Assembly: GCF_001006325.2 (NCBI RefSeq)
Contig: NZ_LBIA02000001.1
Span: 186,001 to 250,000 of the forward strand
Source of the DNA: Afipia massiliensis
Lineage (GTDB): Bacteria; Pseudomonadota; Alphaproteobacteria; Rhizobiales; Xanthobacteraceae
Direction of reading: 5' to 3'
Length of the DNA: 64,000 bases
Within the stretch, counting starts at the first letter, position 1. Each line of letters starts with the position of its first letter. The notes below the pieces were generated by a model. It searched no databases. It was not told where the DNA came from and was given only the letters and a program-made list of their open reading frames with translations. Positions 14,963 to 24,319 of this stretch are shown piece after piece. Position numbers and translations under genes: made by a program.

Positions 14963-17900
14963 CCGGGAACACTTTCCGTGGTCCGGGGCTCCATTTCAAC
15001 ACTGCCCGGGAACAGCCGGCGCACCAGAATATAGAAGATCGGCGTGAAGATCAGGCCGAACAACGTCACGCCGAGCATGCCGAAGAATACGGCGACGCCG
15101 ACCGCTTGACGCATTTCCGATCCGGATCCCGATGAAATCACCAGCGGGACCACACCGAGAATGAATGCGAACGAGGTCATCAGGATCGGCCGCAATCGCA
15201 ACCGGCACGCCTCGATAACGGCTTCAAGCTGATCGCGCCCCTCCCGCTCAATGTCGCGGGCGAACTCGACGATCAGAATGGCGTTCTTGGCCGCCAGTCC
15301 CACCAGCACAACGAAACCGATCTGGGTCAGGATGTTGATATCCTGTCCCATGATCCGCACTCCGATGGTCGCGGCGAGCAGGCACATCGGCACAATCAGG
15401 ATCACCGCGAATGGAAGGGTCCAGCTGCCGTATTGCGCGGCAAGCACGAGATACACGAACAGCACGCAGATCGGGAAAACGTAAAGCCCCGTATTGCCCC
15501 CCGTCACCTGCTGATACGACAGATCGGTCCACTCGAATCCGAACCCGCTCGGCAGCGTCTGGACCGCCAGCGCTCGCATCATATCGATCGCTGTTACAGA
15601 ACTTGTTCCCGGAAGCGTATCGCCCTGCAACTCAGCAGCCGGATAAAGGTTGTAGCGCGCGACCCGGTCAGGCCCCGATGTATCACGGAAGTCGACGACG
15701 CTTCCGAGCAGCACCATATCTCCCGCCGTGTTGCGGGTTCGCAACCTGGCGAGATCGGTGGTCTCCCGGCGGAACGGTAAATCCGCTTGTGCCATCACGC
15801 GGTAGGAACGGCCGAGAATATTGAAGTCGTTGATATAGGTAGAACCGAAATAGGTCTCGATCGCTTCGGTCACGTTCTGGACCGGCACATTAAGCATCTG
15901 CGCTTTCTGGCGATCGATCTCAACGAACACCTGAGGCGTGTTGGCGCTGAACGGCGAAAACACCGCTGTCAGTCCGTGGGCTTTCCGGGCCTCATTCACT
16001 AGTTCGTCGGTGGCCGCCGCGAGCAGTTCGGGACCGCGCCCCTGCCGGTCCTGCACGCTCATGGTGAACCCGCCGCCCGTGCCGATACCCGGCACCGCTG
16101 GCGGCGGCACGACGATCACGAAGGCACCCTCGATGCTCGACAGCCGCTTGCGCAACTCCGCGGTGATCACATTGGCAGTCAGCCCCTCCTTCAGCCGGAT
16201 TTTCGGATCCTCGAACACCGGAAACAACGCAGCTGCATTACTGGCTTGCGTTCGAGTCGCGCCGGACAGGCCGGCAAACGACGGCACGCGTACGATCCCC
16301 GGCGTCTCAAGTGCGATCCTCTCGATCTCACGAACGACCTCGGTCGTACGTGCAAGCGAGGCAGCGCCCGGCAACTGCACGGCGACAATGACGTAACCGC
16401 GATCCTGCGCCGGAATGAAGCCTTGTGGTGTAGCTACGACCAGCCAAACGGCTGAAGCAATCAAGGCAGCGTAAGCCAGCAGCATCACAACCGAATGCCG
16501 GATAACAAACTCCGCCGCAGTTCCATAACCGTGCGAAAGGCGATCGAACACGCGGTTGAAGGCGCCTGTGAATTTTCCCCATCCGCGCGCGATCACATTC
16601 CAGTTCGCCGGCGGCCGTTTCTCTTCATGCGGGCGCAGGATGATCGACGCCAGCGCTGGAGAAAGGGTCAGCGAACAGAAACAGGATATCGCGGTGGCGA
16701 CGGCGATGGTCACGGCGAACTGCTGGAAAAACTGTCCGGAAATGCCACCCAGAAATGCAGTGGGTACGAACACCGCACACAGCACGAGCGCGATGGAAAC
16801 CAGTGCCCCGCCGACCTCCTGCATGGTGAGCAGTGCGGCTTCGCGCCTGCTCAGACCCGCAGCCAGATGCCGTTCGACATTCTCAACAACGACGATCGCA
16901 TCGTCCACCACAATGCCGACAGCGAGCACCAGCCCGAACAGCGTGAGATTGTTGATCGAAAATCCGAGCGCTGCCATGATCGCGAAGGTGCCGATCAGCG
17001 AAACAGGAATCGCTAGGATCGGAATGATCGCCGGACGCCAGCCTTGCAGAAACACAAGGACGACGATCACGACCAGGATCATCGCTTCGTAGATTGTCTT
17101 GATCAGCTCGTTGACCGACTCCGCAATGAACTCGGTGGGGTTGTAGCCAATATTGTATTCCAGGCCCGGCGGAAAATCCGCCTTGAGCCTTTTCATCGCA
17201 TCGGAAATGCCCTTGGCGGTAGCCAGCGCATTCGAGCCGGGCCGCTGCGACACCAGCATCGCGACCGCGGATTTCTTCAACAGAAAGCTATTGGTTGTGT
17301 AGGCCAGCGCGCCGAGTTCGATACGCGCCACATCGCGCAGACGCACGATACGGCCATCCTCTCCGGCCTTGATGATGATGTTTTCGAACTGCTGCGGATC
17401 TTTCAAACGCCCCGTAAAGGTGAGATTGGGTTGAAACGCGCGGTCGGAAATCGGCGGTTCGGCGATCTGGCCACCGGCGATCTGTAGATTCTGGGCGCGG
17501 ATCGCCGCGACGACGTCACCCGCGGTCATTCCAAGCGTGGAAATCTTCTCTGGGTCGAGCCACAGGCGCATCGAATAATCCCGCGCGCCGAAAATCTGGA
17601 TGTCGCCGATGCCGTCCAGCCGGAGCAGCTGATCGCGCACCTGCCGGAGCGCATAGTTGCTGATGTAGAGCTGGTCGTAGGTGTCGTCAGGCGACAGCAT
17701 GAACACGACCATCAGCAGGTCGGGGCTGTCTTTGCGTGTCACAACACCATTACGTTGCACTTCCGTCGGCAAACGGGGCAACGCAATCGCCACCCGGTTC
17801 TGAACCAGCACCTGTGCCTTGTCGAGATCGGTGCCCAGCTTGAACTCGACGGTGATCGTCAATTGGCCGTTCGAGGTCGCCTGACTGTAAATAGACACCA

Positions 17901-18129
17901 TGTCCTCGACGCCATTGATCTCCTGTTCGATCGGCGTTGCGACGGTATCCGACACAGTTTGCGCGGACGCGCCCGGATATTGCGTGGCGACGATCACCGT
18001 CGGCGACGCCACCGGCGGATACTCCGCGACGGGCAAGATGGTGTAGGCAATCGCGCCGACAATCATCAGCACGATGGATAGCACCATCGCCAGAATGGGC
18101 TGGTTGATCGACAAACGGCCCAGATTCAT
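14959..18129 (-). CDS. RND multidrug efflux pump, HAE1 family (MexF/AcrB-like)
   Basis: The 1056-residue inner-membrane pump has the standard RND layout: one N-terminal helix (LAMVLSIVLMIVGAIAYTIL), a large periplasmic domain, the helix bundle including the proton-relay aspartates in GIVVDDAIVVVENVE (about 405-420), a second periplasmic domain and six further helices. The length equals that of AcrB/MexF proteins. It exports hydrophobic compounds using the proton gradient, with the adaptor encoded immediately upstream (ATGA overlap). No outer-membrane channel gene is present in the window, so a TolC/OprM-type partner must come from elsewhere. Confidence 0.95.
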   Translation of the reverse strand: MNLGRLSINQPILAMVLSIVLMIVGAIAYTILPVAEYPPVASPTVIVATQYPGASAQTVSDTVATPIEQEINGVEDMVSIYSQATSNGQLTITVEFKLGTDLDKAQVLVQNRVAIALPRLPTEVQRNGVVTRKDSPDLLMVVFMLSPDDTYDQLYISNYALRQVRDQLLRLDGIGDIQIFGARDYSMRLWLDPEKISTLGMTAGDVVAAIRAQNLQIAGGQIAEPPISDRAFQPNLTFTGRLKDPQQFENIIIKAGEDGRIVRLRDVARIELGALAYTTNSFLLKKSAVAMLVSQRPGSNALATAKGISDAMKRLKADFPPGLEYNIGYNPTEFIAESVNELIKTIYEAMILVVIVVLVFLQGWRPAIIPILAIPVSLIGTFAIMAALGFSINNLTLFGLVLAVGIVVDDAIVVVENVERHLAAGLSRREAALLTMQEVGGALVSIALVLCAVFVPTAFLGGISGQFFQQFAVTIAVATAISCFCSLTLSPALASIILRPHEEKRPPANWNVIARGWGKFTGAFNRVFDRLSHGYGTAAEFVIRHSVVMLLAYAALIASAVWLVVATPQGFIPAQDRGYVIVAVQLPGAASLARTTEVVREIERIALETPGIVRVPSFAGLSGATRTQASNAAALFPVFEDPKIRLKEGLTANVITAELRKRLSSIEGAFVIVVPPPAVPGIGTGGGFTMSVQDRQGRGPELLAAATDELVNEARKAHGLTAVFSPFSANTPQVFVEIDRQKAQMLNVPVQNVTEAIETYFGSTYINDFNILGRSYRVMAQADLPFRRETTDLARLRTRNTAGDMVLLGSVVDFRDTSGPDRVARYNLYPAAELQGDTLPGTSSVTAIDMMRALAVQTLPSGFGFEWTDLSYQQVTGGNTGLYVFPICVLFVYLVLAAQYGSWTLPFAVILIVPMCLLAATIGVRIMGQDINILTQIGFVVLVGLAAKNAILIVEFARDIEREGRDQLEAVIEACRLRLRPILMTSFAFILGVVPLVISSGSGSEMRQAVGVAVFFGMLGVTLFGLIFTPIFYILVRRLFPGSVEMEPRTTESVPG

Positions 18130-19316
18130 GACTTGCCCCCGCCGGCCGGCTTCGGCGCATGCGGCGCGACTTTCGCTCCGATCCGCGCACGCTGAAGTCC
18201 TTCGACGATCACACGATCATCCGGCAAGAGCCCCTCGCGGACGACACGCAAACCACCATCGATGGGTCCAAGGGTGACCGGCTTTGCCTCCACCGTATCG
18301 TCGTCCTTCACGACAAAAACGATCTTGCGGGATTGATCCGATGCAATCGCTGTGTCCGGCAGCAGTAGCGCTTCGTAGGGAGCACTTCCAATGACTCGCA
18401 CGCGGGCGAACTGTCCGGGCAAGATCGACAGATCCTGATTTGGAACCAGCGCGCGGCCGCGCAGGGTGCCGGTGCCGATGTCAAGCCGATTGTCGAGGAA
18501 GTCCATCGTGCCCTCGCGCGAGGGCTTGGTTTCGCCGGACAGGATGATCTGTACGGGGTTTGGCGTGTCGCGCGAGCTTGGCCTCCTGCCCTCGAACCAC
18601 AACCGGTTGTTTTTGAGATAGATCGATTCATCCATATCGAAATAGACATGGATCGGATCGAGCGAAACGATCGAAGTCAGCAGCGTGGCCCCGCTCTCGC
18701 TCCCCTGCACGAGGTTACCGACCGTCACCAGATGCCGGCTGACGCGGCCATCGATCGGCGACTTGATTTTCGTAAACTCGACGTCAAGCTCGGCCCGACG
18801 CAGCGCACCCTCGGCCTGCAATACAGCTGCCTGGGCGGATTCAAGTTGCTGGCGTCGTTGATCGACGATGGTCTCGGCGACGGCCTGCGTCTTGATCAAC
18901 TGTTCGGCGCGCGCCAACTCGCGCTCCGCAAGTTCGATCTTTGCCTTGGCGTCGGCCAGTTGCGCCCGCGCTTGTTCAGCAGCGGCCTCGTACTGACGCG
19001 GATCGATCACGTAAAGCAGATCGCCGGTCTTGACGAAGGCACCATCCTTGAATTCGACCCCCGTCACGAAGCCGGTCACACGCGCCCGAATCTGAACCTG
19101 CTGAATGGCTTCGAACCGGCCCGTGAACTCGTCCCAGTCCGTTACAGTCCGCTTGGTTGGCTGAGCGACAGTAACAGGCGGCGCACTGGCTGCGGGTTGT
19201 TGCGCCGGCTTATCGCAGGCGGTCAAAATTGATCCGACGGCAATTGTGACAAACACCAAGAGTGACTTGTTTCGTCCGGAGCGCCAGAAACCATTAGGGA
19301 TCACATGTGATCTCAT
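18126..19316 (-). CDS. RND periplasmic adaptor (membrane fusion lipoprotein)
   Basis: This 396-residue protein has a lipobox LTAC with the lipidated Cys near residue 34, so it is anchored to the inner membrane from the periplasm. Family landmarks follow: a beta-barrel/lipoyl half (VQIRARVTGFVTGVEFKDGAFV), a long helical hairpin (AAEQARAQLADAKAKIELAE to AAVLQAEGALRRAELDVEF), the second lipoyl half KSPIDGRVSRHLVTVGNLV and the MFP domain ending. It couples the RND pump to an outer-membrane channel. The stop overlaps the pump start (ATGA). A GntR gene is divergent upstream. Confidence 0.95.
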   Translation of the reverse strand: MRSHVIPNGFWRSGRNKSLLVFVTIAVGSILTACDKPAQQPAASAPPVTVAQPTKRTVTDWDEFTGRFEAIQQVQIRARVTGFVTGVEFKDGAFVKTGDLLYVIDPRQYEAAAEQARAQLADAKAKIELAERELARAEQLIKTQAVAETIVDQRRQQLESAQAAVLQAEGALRRAELDVEFTKIKSPIDGRVSRHLVTVGNLVQGSESGATLLTSIVSLDPIHVYFDMDESIYLKNNRLWFEGRRPSSRDTPNPVQIILSGETKPSREGTMDFLDNRLDIGTGTLRGRALVPNQDLSILPGQFARVRVIGSAPYEALLLPDTAIASDQSRKIVFVVKDDDTVEAKPVTLGPIDGGLRVVREGLLPDDRVIVEGLQRARIGAKVAPHAPKPAGGGKS

Positions 19317-19433
19317 AATAGAGCTCCCCTATCGTCACCGAACAGCTTGAACAGCGTTCCTGTCGAGCGGACACGTTATCGCGCATTGATGAACATCGCC
19401 AGTGCCCTAAATCCTCCGGCGATTTAGTCGCAG

Positions 19434-19451
19434 CTAATCATTTTTGATTAG
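19434..19451. promoter_or_regulatory. AT-rich palindrome between the RND operon and GntR gene
   Basis: CTAATCA (19434-19440) and TGATTAG (19445-19451) form a perfect 7-bp dyad around TTTT, in the 227-bp divergent region between the adaptor start (19316) and the GntR start (19544). It stands out against the GC-rich background and is a reasonable operator candidate for the GntR protein. No experimental or comparative support is available. Confidence 0.35.
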
Positions 19452-19543
19452 AAACGATCTTACTACTCCGCGCCGTCTTCCCGCACACCAGTTCTTGTCA
19501 TTGATATACTACGAATATATGCTTGGGTTGATGGAGCGGATTC

Positions 19544-20248
19544 TTGCAAAATGGTGACGGATTGAAATCCAAGAAGGCTTCAAAGCGTGCAGCCCCAAAT
19601 TCAGAGATCGATGACGGGACGCTGACCGATCGTGCCTATCGCGAACTCGAGGAAATGATCGTCACCTTGCAGTTGCCGCCAGCCACTGTGCTGTCGGAGC
19701 ATACGCTTGCAACAAAGCTGAAAATTGGACGCACCCCTATTCGGGAAGCGCTCCAGCGTCTCGCGAGGGACGGTCTCGTGGTCATCATGCCGAGACGGGG
19801 CATCATGGTCTCGGAAATCAATCTCCGGCTGCAACTGCGGCTGCTCGAAGTTCGCCGCGAACTTGAGCGGCTGATGGCGAGGCTGGCAGCCGAGCGCGCC
19901 ACCCCCGAAGAGCGCCAGGAGTTTGCGGAAGTCGCGAAAGGAATGCTTGCGGCTGCGGCTCAGGCCGACGACATCGAATTCATGCGGCTCGACCAGCGGT
20001 TCAACCTGCTGATCGCAACGACAGCCCGCAACGAGTTTGCCCGACGCTCAATGGGACTGATGAACGCCCTCTCCCGCCGCTTCTGGTATCAGCACTATCA
20101 GGAGGTTGCCGATCTACCCCTGGCTGCCAAGCTGCATGCAGCGGTCGCCGAGGCCGTCGCGGGAAAGAAGCCCAAGATGGCGGCCTCCGCTTCGGACAAG
20201 CTGATCGACTATATCGAGGATTTCGCGCGCAAGACGCTCGACACATAA
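19544..20248 (+). CDS. GntR-family transcriptional regulator (FCD-type)
   Basis: The 234-residue regulator has a winged helix-turn-helix (about 27-92: TLTDRAYRELEEMIV, EHTLATKLKIGRTPIREALQRL, DGLVVIMPRRGIMVSE) and an all-helical ligand-binding domain of the FCD type. No ATG is available upstream of the HTH in this frame; the TTG at 19544, with GGAG 7 nt upstream and a stop codon shortly before it, is the best start. It is divergent from the RND operon and convergent with the zinc alcohol dehydrogenase at the end of Liv-type operon 2, so either could be its target. Confidence 0.9.
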   Translation: MQNGDGLKSKKASKRAAPNSEIDDGTLTDRAYRELEEMIVTLQLPPATVLSEHTLATKLKIGRTPIREALQRLARDGLVVIMPRRGIMVSEINLRLQLRLLEVRRELERLMARLAAERATPEERQEFAEVAKGMLAAAAQADDIEFMRLDQRFNLLIATTARNEFARRSMGLMNALSRRFWYQHYQEVADLPLAAKLHAAVAEAVAGKKPKMAASASDKLIDYIEDFARKTLDT

Positions 20249-20286
20249 ACGGAGATCTGCCGCTCACAGCGGATATCGGAATCTGC

Positions 20287-20303
20287 AGCAGATCAAATCT
20301 GCT
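20287..20303. terminator. Small stem-loop between convergent GntR and alcohol dehydrogenase genes
   Basis: AGCAGAT and ATCTGCT pair over 7 bp around CAA. The site is between the GntR stop (20248) and the alcohol dehydrogenase stop (20310). The stem is short and lacks a T-run, so the terminator call is weak. Confidence 0.25.
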
Positions 20304-20309
20304 ACCGTC

Positions 20310-21422
20310 TCAGTCAAACATCACAACACTGCGAATGGTTTCGCCACGCTTCAGCGCGTCAAAGCCCACGTTGATCTCTTCGAGAGAAATACGCCGTGAA
20401 ATCAATTCGTCCAGCATCAGCGACCCATCGAGATAGGCTTGCGCCAGCATCGGAAAATCACGGCGTGGCCGGGCGTTCCCATAACTGACGCGTCGAATCC
20501 GCTTTTCCTGCATCAGCGATCCCCAGCGGAACGATATGTCCTGCTGCACATCGACCTTACCCAGCCAGATCACGTGCCCCCCAGGCCTAACGGCTTCGGT
20601 TGTCACGCGAAACGCTGCCGGGCTTCCGGCTGATTCGATCACAACATCCACGCCACGCCCACGGGTCTCGTTCTTTGCTGCTGCGACAGGATCCTCATCC
20701 GACGCATTGACCGTGCTGGTCGCGCCCATCGTGATTGCGAGCGCGAGCTTTGCGGGATCGAGATCTACGGCGATGATTGCTCCTGCCCCCGCCAGACGCG
20801 CACCTTGCACCGCTGCCAGTCCGACAGCGCCGCAGCCGACCACCATCACCGTATCGCCGTGAGCGATTGCACCAAGATTGAGAGCCGCGCCCACGCCCGT
20901 CATCACGCCGCAGCCGATCAGGCAGGCGCGATCGAAGGGAATGTCCTTCGGCACCGGGACGGCCTGTTGATCGGGCACGATGCAGTATTCGCCGAAAGAT
21001 CCAAGAAACATCAACTGCTGAAGATTGTGCCCATCCGCCAGCGTTGCCCGGCTCTCACCGTCGAAGGATCGCGCCTTTGGCCCTTCGCCAAGGTACTCTT
21101 CGCACAGTATCGGCAGATCCCGGTCGCAATAGAAGCAATGGCCGCAGTGCGGATTCCACGACAGGATCACGTGGTCGCCCTTCTTGACCCCTCGCGCCGC
21201 TGATCCGACCTCTTCGACAATACCGGCCGCCTCGTGACCAAGGACAATTGGCATCGGGAAACGCAATGATCCTTCGATCACCTCGAGGTCCGTGTGGCAC
21301 AACCCGGCAGCGCGGATGCGTACAAGAACATCTGTGGACTTCAACGCCGATGCAGTGACCGTTTCAATCGCAAGCGGTGTTTTCGCGGCATGGAGAACAG
21401 CCGCGCGGTATTGAAGCGGCAT
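20310..21422 (-). CDS. Zinc-dependent alcohol dehydrogenase (MDR superfamily)
   Basis: The 370-residue enzyme has catalytic zinc ligands Cys42, His63 (with Glu64) and Cys171, and a four-cysteine structural zinc site (Cys93, 96, 99, 107 in PHCGHCFYCDRDLPILC). The NAD-binding motif is GCGAVG (196-201). This is the class III-like long-chain zinc ADH pattern, oxidising an alcohol with NAD(P). Its ATG immediately follows the stop of the DUF6166 gene (TAG then ATG), so it is the last gene of the second Liv-type operon. The alcohol may be a catabolic intermediate of the imported compound (inference). Confidence 0.92.
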   Translation of the reverse strand: MPLQYRAAVLHAAKTPLAIETVTASALKSTDVLVRIRAAGLCHTDLEVIEGSLRFPMPIVLGHEAAGIVEEVGSAARGVKKGDHVILSWNPHCGHCFYCDRDLPILCEEYLGEGPKARSFDGESRATLADGHNLQQLMFLGSFGEYCIVPDQQAVPVPKDIPFDRACLIGCGVMTGVGAALNLGAIAHGDTVMVVGCGAVGLAAVQGARLAGAGAIIAVDLDPAKLALAITMGATSTVNASDEDPVAAAKNETRGRGVDVVIESAGSPAAFRVTTEAVRPGGHVIWLGKVDVQQDISFRWGSLMQEKRIRRVSYGNARPRRDFPMLAQAYLDGSLMLDELISRRISLEEINVGFDALKRGETIRSVVMFD

Positions 21423-21743
21423 CTACGCGACCGCCTTGCCGGGATTTCCATTGCCCAGCGCCGTGAGTGCGACATCGATATCGGACGATGTCATTTCCCA
21501 TTCATTGCCGAAATTCGCCACCACTGCCCGCATGAACGGATCAGTCATGGCCTTGGCAGCACCTGCATCTCCAAGGTGCTCGATCAGCATCGCAAGCGCA
21601 AGCTGTCGCGGCTCCGGTCCTTCATAGCTCCACTCGAAGCCGTTTTTGGTGAACCCCGTGACATCCGTACGAGGATTCAGCGGCGCTCCATCGACAGTCA
21701 CTTTCACGCCGTCGATTGTCCTGTCGCCCACATACCGCTTCAT
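21423..21743 (-). CDS. DUF6166 family protein
   Basis: The 106-residue soluble protein begins MKRYVGDRTIDGVKVTVDG. Features of the DUF6166 family are the GFEWSYEGPEPRQLALAML centre and the C-terminal WEMTSSDIDVALTAL segment. Function is unknown. It sits 37 bp after the LivF-type gene and is directly joined to the alcohol dehydrogenase gene, hence part of the operon. Its insertion between a transporter and a dehydrogenase makes a role as accessory or sensor of that pathway possible, but nothing catalytic can be seen. Confidence 0.8.
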   Translation of the reverse strand: MKRYVGDRTIDGVKVTVDGAPLNPRTDVTGFTKNGFEWSYEGPEPRQLALAMLIEHLGDAGAAKAMTDPFMRAVVANFGNEWEMTSSDIDVALTALGNGNPGKAVA

Positions 21744-21780
21744 ACTGCTCTCCTCATTCGTATCCGAGCCGAAAACTGCA

Positions 21781-22500
21781 CTAATGCGCCGCTTCGATCT
21801 CGCCCGCGATCACACGCATCACATCGCGATCGCGATGCGCCTCGGCCAAGGTGCCGGAAAACATCAGTTCGCCACGTTCCAGCACGTAAAGACGATCGAC
21901 ATAGTCCGGAATGTGATGAACATTTGATTCCGCCATCAATACGCCCTTGCCCATGGCACGGATCGAGGCCACGCCTTCGGCGATCAGCGGAATGATGGCC
22001 GGCGATAGTCCCTCAAACGGCTCATCCAGCAACAACAACTTCGGATCGAGTGTCAGCGCGCGGGCGATCGACACCATCTTGCGTTCGCCGCCCGACAATT
22101 GTGCCCCGCCTCGCGCAAGATACTGCCGCAACTTCGGGAAGACCGCATAGGCTTCCTCAATACGCTCATTTGCAGGGCGGCCCGTCGGCCGCGTCCATGT
22201 CGAGAGCTCGATGTTCTCTGCCACCGTCAAATCGGCATAGACCTCGGATTCCTCCGGTGAGAAACCAATGCCGCTCTGCGCGATCTTCCACGTCGGCAAT
22301 TTCGTCAGATCAGAGCCGTCAAAGCTGATCTCGCCCGACAACGGGCGGCGATAACCCATGATGCTGCGAAACGTCGTGGTTTTGCCGGCACCGTTGCGGC
22401 CGACGAGACACACGAGTTCTCCCGCCGCGACCGACAGGCTGATTCCGTTCAGGATCCGGCTGCCCTGAATATCCACTTTCACATTGGAGAGCTTGAGCAT
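21781..22500 (-). CDS. LivF-type ABC transporter ATP-binding protein (operon 2)
   Basis: The 239-residue ATPase has Walker A GRNGAGKTT, signature LSGGERKM and Walker B LLLLDEPFEGLSP. Start overlaps the upstream LivG-type stop by ATGA. It is only moderately similar to the LivF-type protein of operon 1 (for example GRNGAGKTTTFRSIMGYRRP versus GSNGAGKTTLMRALSGLIP), so the two operons are not a recent tandem duplication. Confidence 0.93.
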   Translation of the reverse strand: MLKLSNVKVDIQGSRILNGISLSVAAGELVCLVGRNGAGKTTTFRSIMGYRRPLSGEISFDGSDLTKLPTWKIAQSGIGFSPEESEVYADLTVAENIELSTWTRPTGRPANERIEEAYAVFPKLRQYLARGGAQLSGGERKMVSIARALTLDPKLLLLDEPFEGLSPAIIPLIAEGVASIRAMGKGVLMAESNVHHIPDYVDRLYVLERGELMFSGTLAEAHRDRDVMRVIAGEIEAAH

Positions 22501-23306
22501 CAGGACGCCCTCTTCAAGGTCGGCGGACGCGTTCCCACCACCGCCGAGATCATTGCTGGATCGGCAAAGAATTGATCGGGCGGCATATCGGCCAGAACCT
22601 TGCCCTCCTGCAGAGCGACAATCCGGTGCGAATAACGCGCAACGAGATCCATATCGTGTTCGACCTGAACAATAGCGCGGACCCCCGCTGCCTTGGCCGC
22701 GGTCACGAGAACCTCCATGATGGCATGCTTGTCCGCGGTAGAGACGCCGCTGGTCGGCTCGTCGAGCAGAATGACCTTGGGGTTGAGTGCGAAAGCGCTG
22801 GCAATATCCAGCAGCTTCTTCTCGCCCTGCGACAACGTCGAGGCCACGGTGTCCAGCTTGCCGCGGAGGCCGAGAACCTCTGCGACACGCACCACGTCCG
22901 CCTGAAGCTCGCGATCCTTCGACAGCGAGCGAAATGGATTTGAAATTCGCTGCAATCGCGAAGCAACGGCAACCGCCAGGGTTTCGCGCACTGTCAACGC
23001 CGGAAATATATTCACAAGCTGGAAAGCACGCGACATGCCACGCCGGGCCAATTCGACGGGTCCGACACCCGCAATGTCCTGACCGAGAAAGCGGACCTCA
23101 CCCATGGTCGGCCGCAAAAGACCCGTTACAACATTGACGAGCGTGGTTTTGCCGGCGCCGTTTGGTCCGACGATCGAAACGAATTCGCCATCATCGACGT
23201 GAAACGATACGTCCTGCAGCGCGCGGTATGCCCCGTAATGCTTGGAGACGCCGATCGTTTCGAACAACCGCTCACTGACGGCCGGGTTTCCGCTATCCTG
23301 GCGCAT
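22500..23306 (-). CDS. LivG-type ABC transporter ATP-binding protein (operon 2)
   Basis: This encodes 268 residues from the ATG at 23306, which overlaps the LivM-type stop as ATGA. The frame stays open much further upstream, but that part is only out-of-frame reading of the permease gene. Walker A GPNGAGKTT, the LivG-style signature TLSQGEKKLLDIASA and Walker B ILLDEPTSGVST are present. It drives transport together with the LivF-type ATPase. Confidence 0.93.
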   Translation of the reverse strand: MRQDSGNPAVSERLFETIGVSKHYGAYRALQDVSFHVDDGEFVSIVGPNGAGKTTLVNVVTGLLRPTMGEVRFLGQDIAGVGPVELARRGMSRAFQLVNIFPALTVRETLAVAVASRLQRISNPFRSLSKDRELQADVVRVAEVLGLRGKLDTVASTLSQGEKKLLDIASAFALNPKVILLDEPTSGVSTADKHAIMEVLVTAAKAAGVRAIVQVEHDMDLVARYSHRIVALQEGKVLADMPPDQFFADPAMISAVVGTRPPTLKRAS

Positions 23307-24319
23307 CACCTCTCTCCTGTCTTGCGGGACGCGAGCATCTCGACAGCACCCGACAGACCTTGCGGTAGGAAAATCACGAGCAGCACCAGCACGCCGCCCA
23401 TCACGAAGCGCCAATACTGGGTGATGGCCATCACAAAATCCTGCAGCAGCACAAATGCCAGCGCCCCGACTGCCGGACCGACAAAGGTCCCGCTTCCGCC
23501 GAGAACCGCCATGAAAACCAGATTGCCGGAATGGGTCCAGTAAGCCAGTTCTGGATCGGCGAGACCGGTCGTAATCGCGAGAATGGTCCCGCCGATACCC
23601 CCATAAATCGCAGAGATCACGAAAGCCGCAAGGCGCATGCGGAAAATCTGCACACCGACGTAAGCGGCCTTGCCCGCGTTCTCGCGGATAGCCTTCAGAT
23701 GCAACCCGAACGGCGATTGGGTAATGCGCCACATGATCGCTCCCAGCACCGCGAGCAGCACGAGCACATAGTAATAAAATGGCCCGGTGAGAAACGCCGT
23801 CTTTCCGCCGCCCCATTCCATGCCGAACAGCAGCGGGCGCAGCACACGCATCCCCTGATCACCGCCGGTAACGCTGTAGAATTTGAACAGGAAGGAATGA
23901 AACAGCATGCCGAATGCAAGCGTCAGCATACCAAAGAAGATTCGAGTGTAACGCACGCAGAGCATGCCGATGACAAGCGCAACCGCCGCCGAAACAACCG
24001 CGCTGGTCAGGACAATCAACTCAAAACTCAGCACCCCGAATTTGGATGTCAATGTCGAGGCGGTGTAGGCTCCGACGCCAAGAAAAAGAGCATGGCCGAA
24101 CGATAGCAGCCCTGTCGTGCCAAACAGCAGGTTGAAACCGAACAATGCGATGGCATAGGCAAAGAACGGCACCAGCAACAGAAGCGCATAAGGTGACGCC
24201 ACCAGCGGCAATAGACCCATCAGCGCAGTCAAGCCAATGAAGATCCACAGCCCCTTGATGTGCGGCAATGAGCGCCGCCTCGGCGCGGTCAGCGAGATAT
24301 CGAGAGATTGTTCACTCAT
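23306..24319 (-). CDS. LivM-type ABC transporter permease (operon 2)
   Basis: The 337-residue multi-span membrane protein has the LivM landmarks FGFNLLFGTTGLLSFGHALF and IRENAGKAAYVGVQIFRMR in the coupling loop, and VLGGSGTFVGPAVGALAFV. The N-terminal 25 residues are charged and cytoplasmic (RRRSLPHIKG). Overlaps both neighbours by ATGA. Confidence 0.93.
   Translation of the reverse strand: MSEQSLDISLTAPRRRSLPHIKGLWIFIGLTALMGLLPLVASPYALLLLVPFFAYAIALFGFNLLFGTTGLLSFGHALFLGVGAYTASTLTSKFGVLSFELIVLTSAVVSAAVALVIGMLCVRYTRIFFGMLTLAFGMLFHSFLFKFYSVTGGDQGMRVLRPLLFGMEWGGGKTAFLTGPFYYYVLVLLAVLGAIMWRITQSPFGLHLKAIRENAGKAAYVGVQIFRMRLAAFVISAIYGGIGGTILAITTGLADPELAYWTHSGNLVFMAVLGGSGTFVGPAVGALAFVLLQDFVMAITQYWRFVMGGVLVLLVIFLPQGLSGAVEMLASRKTGER

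Noticed and set aside
23307-23816. Apparent 170-residue N-terminal extension of the LivG-type ATPase of operon 2
   Set aside because: It is out-of-frame reading of the LivM-type permease; the ATGA overlap at 23306 and the normal 268-residue length fix the start.
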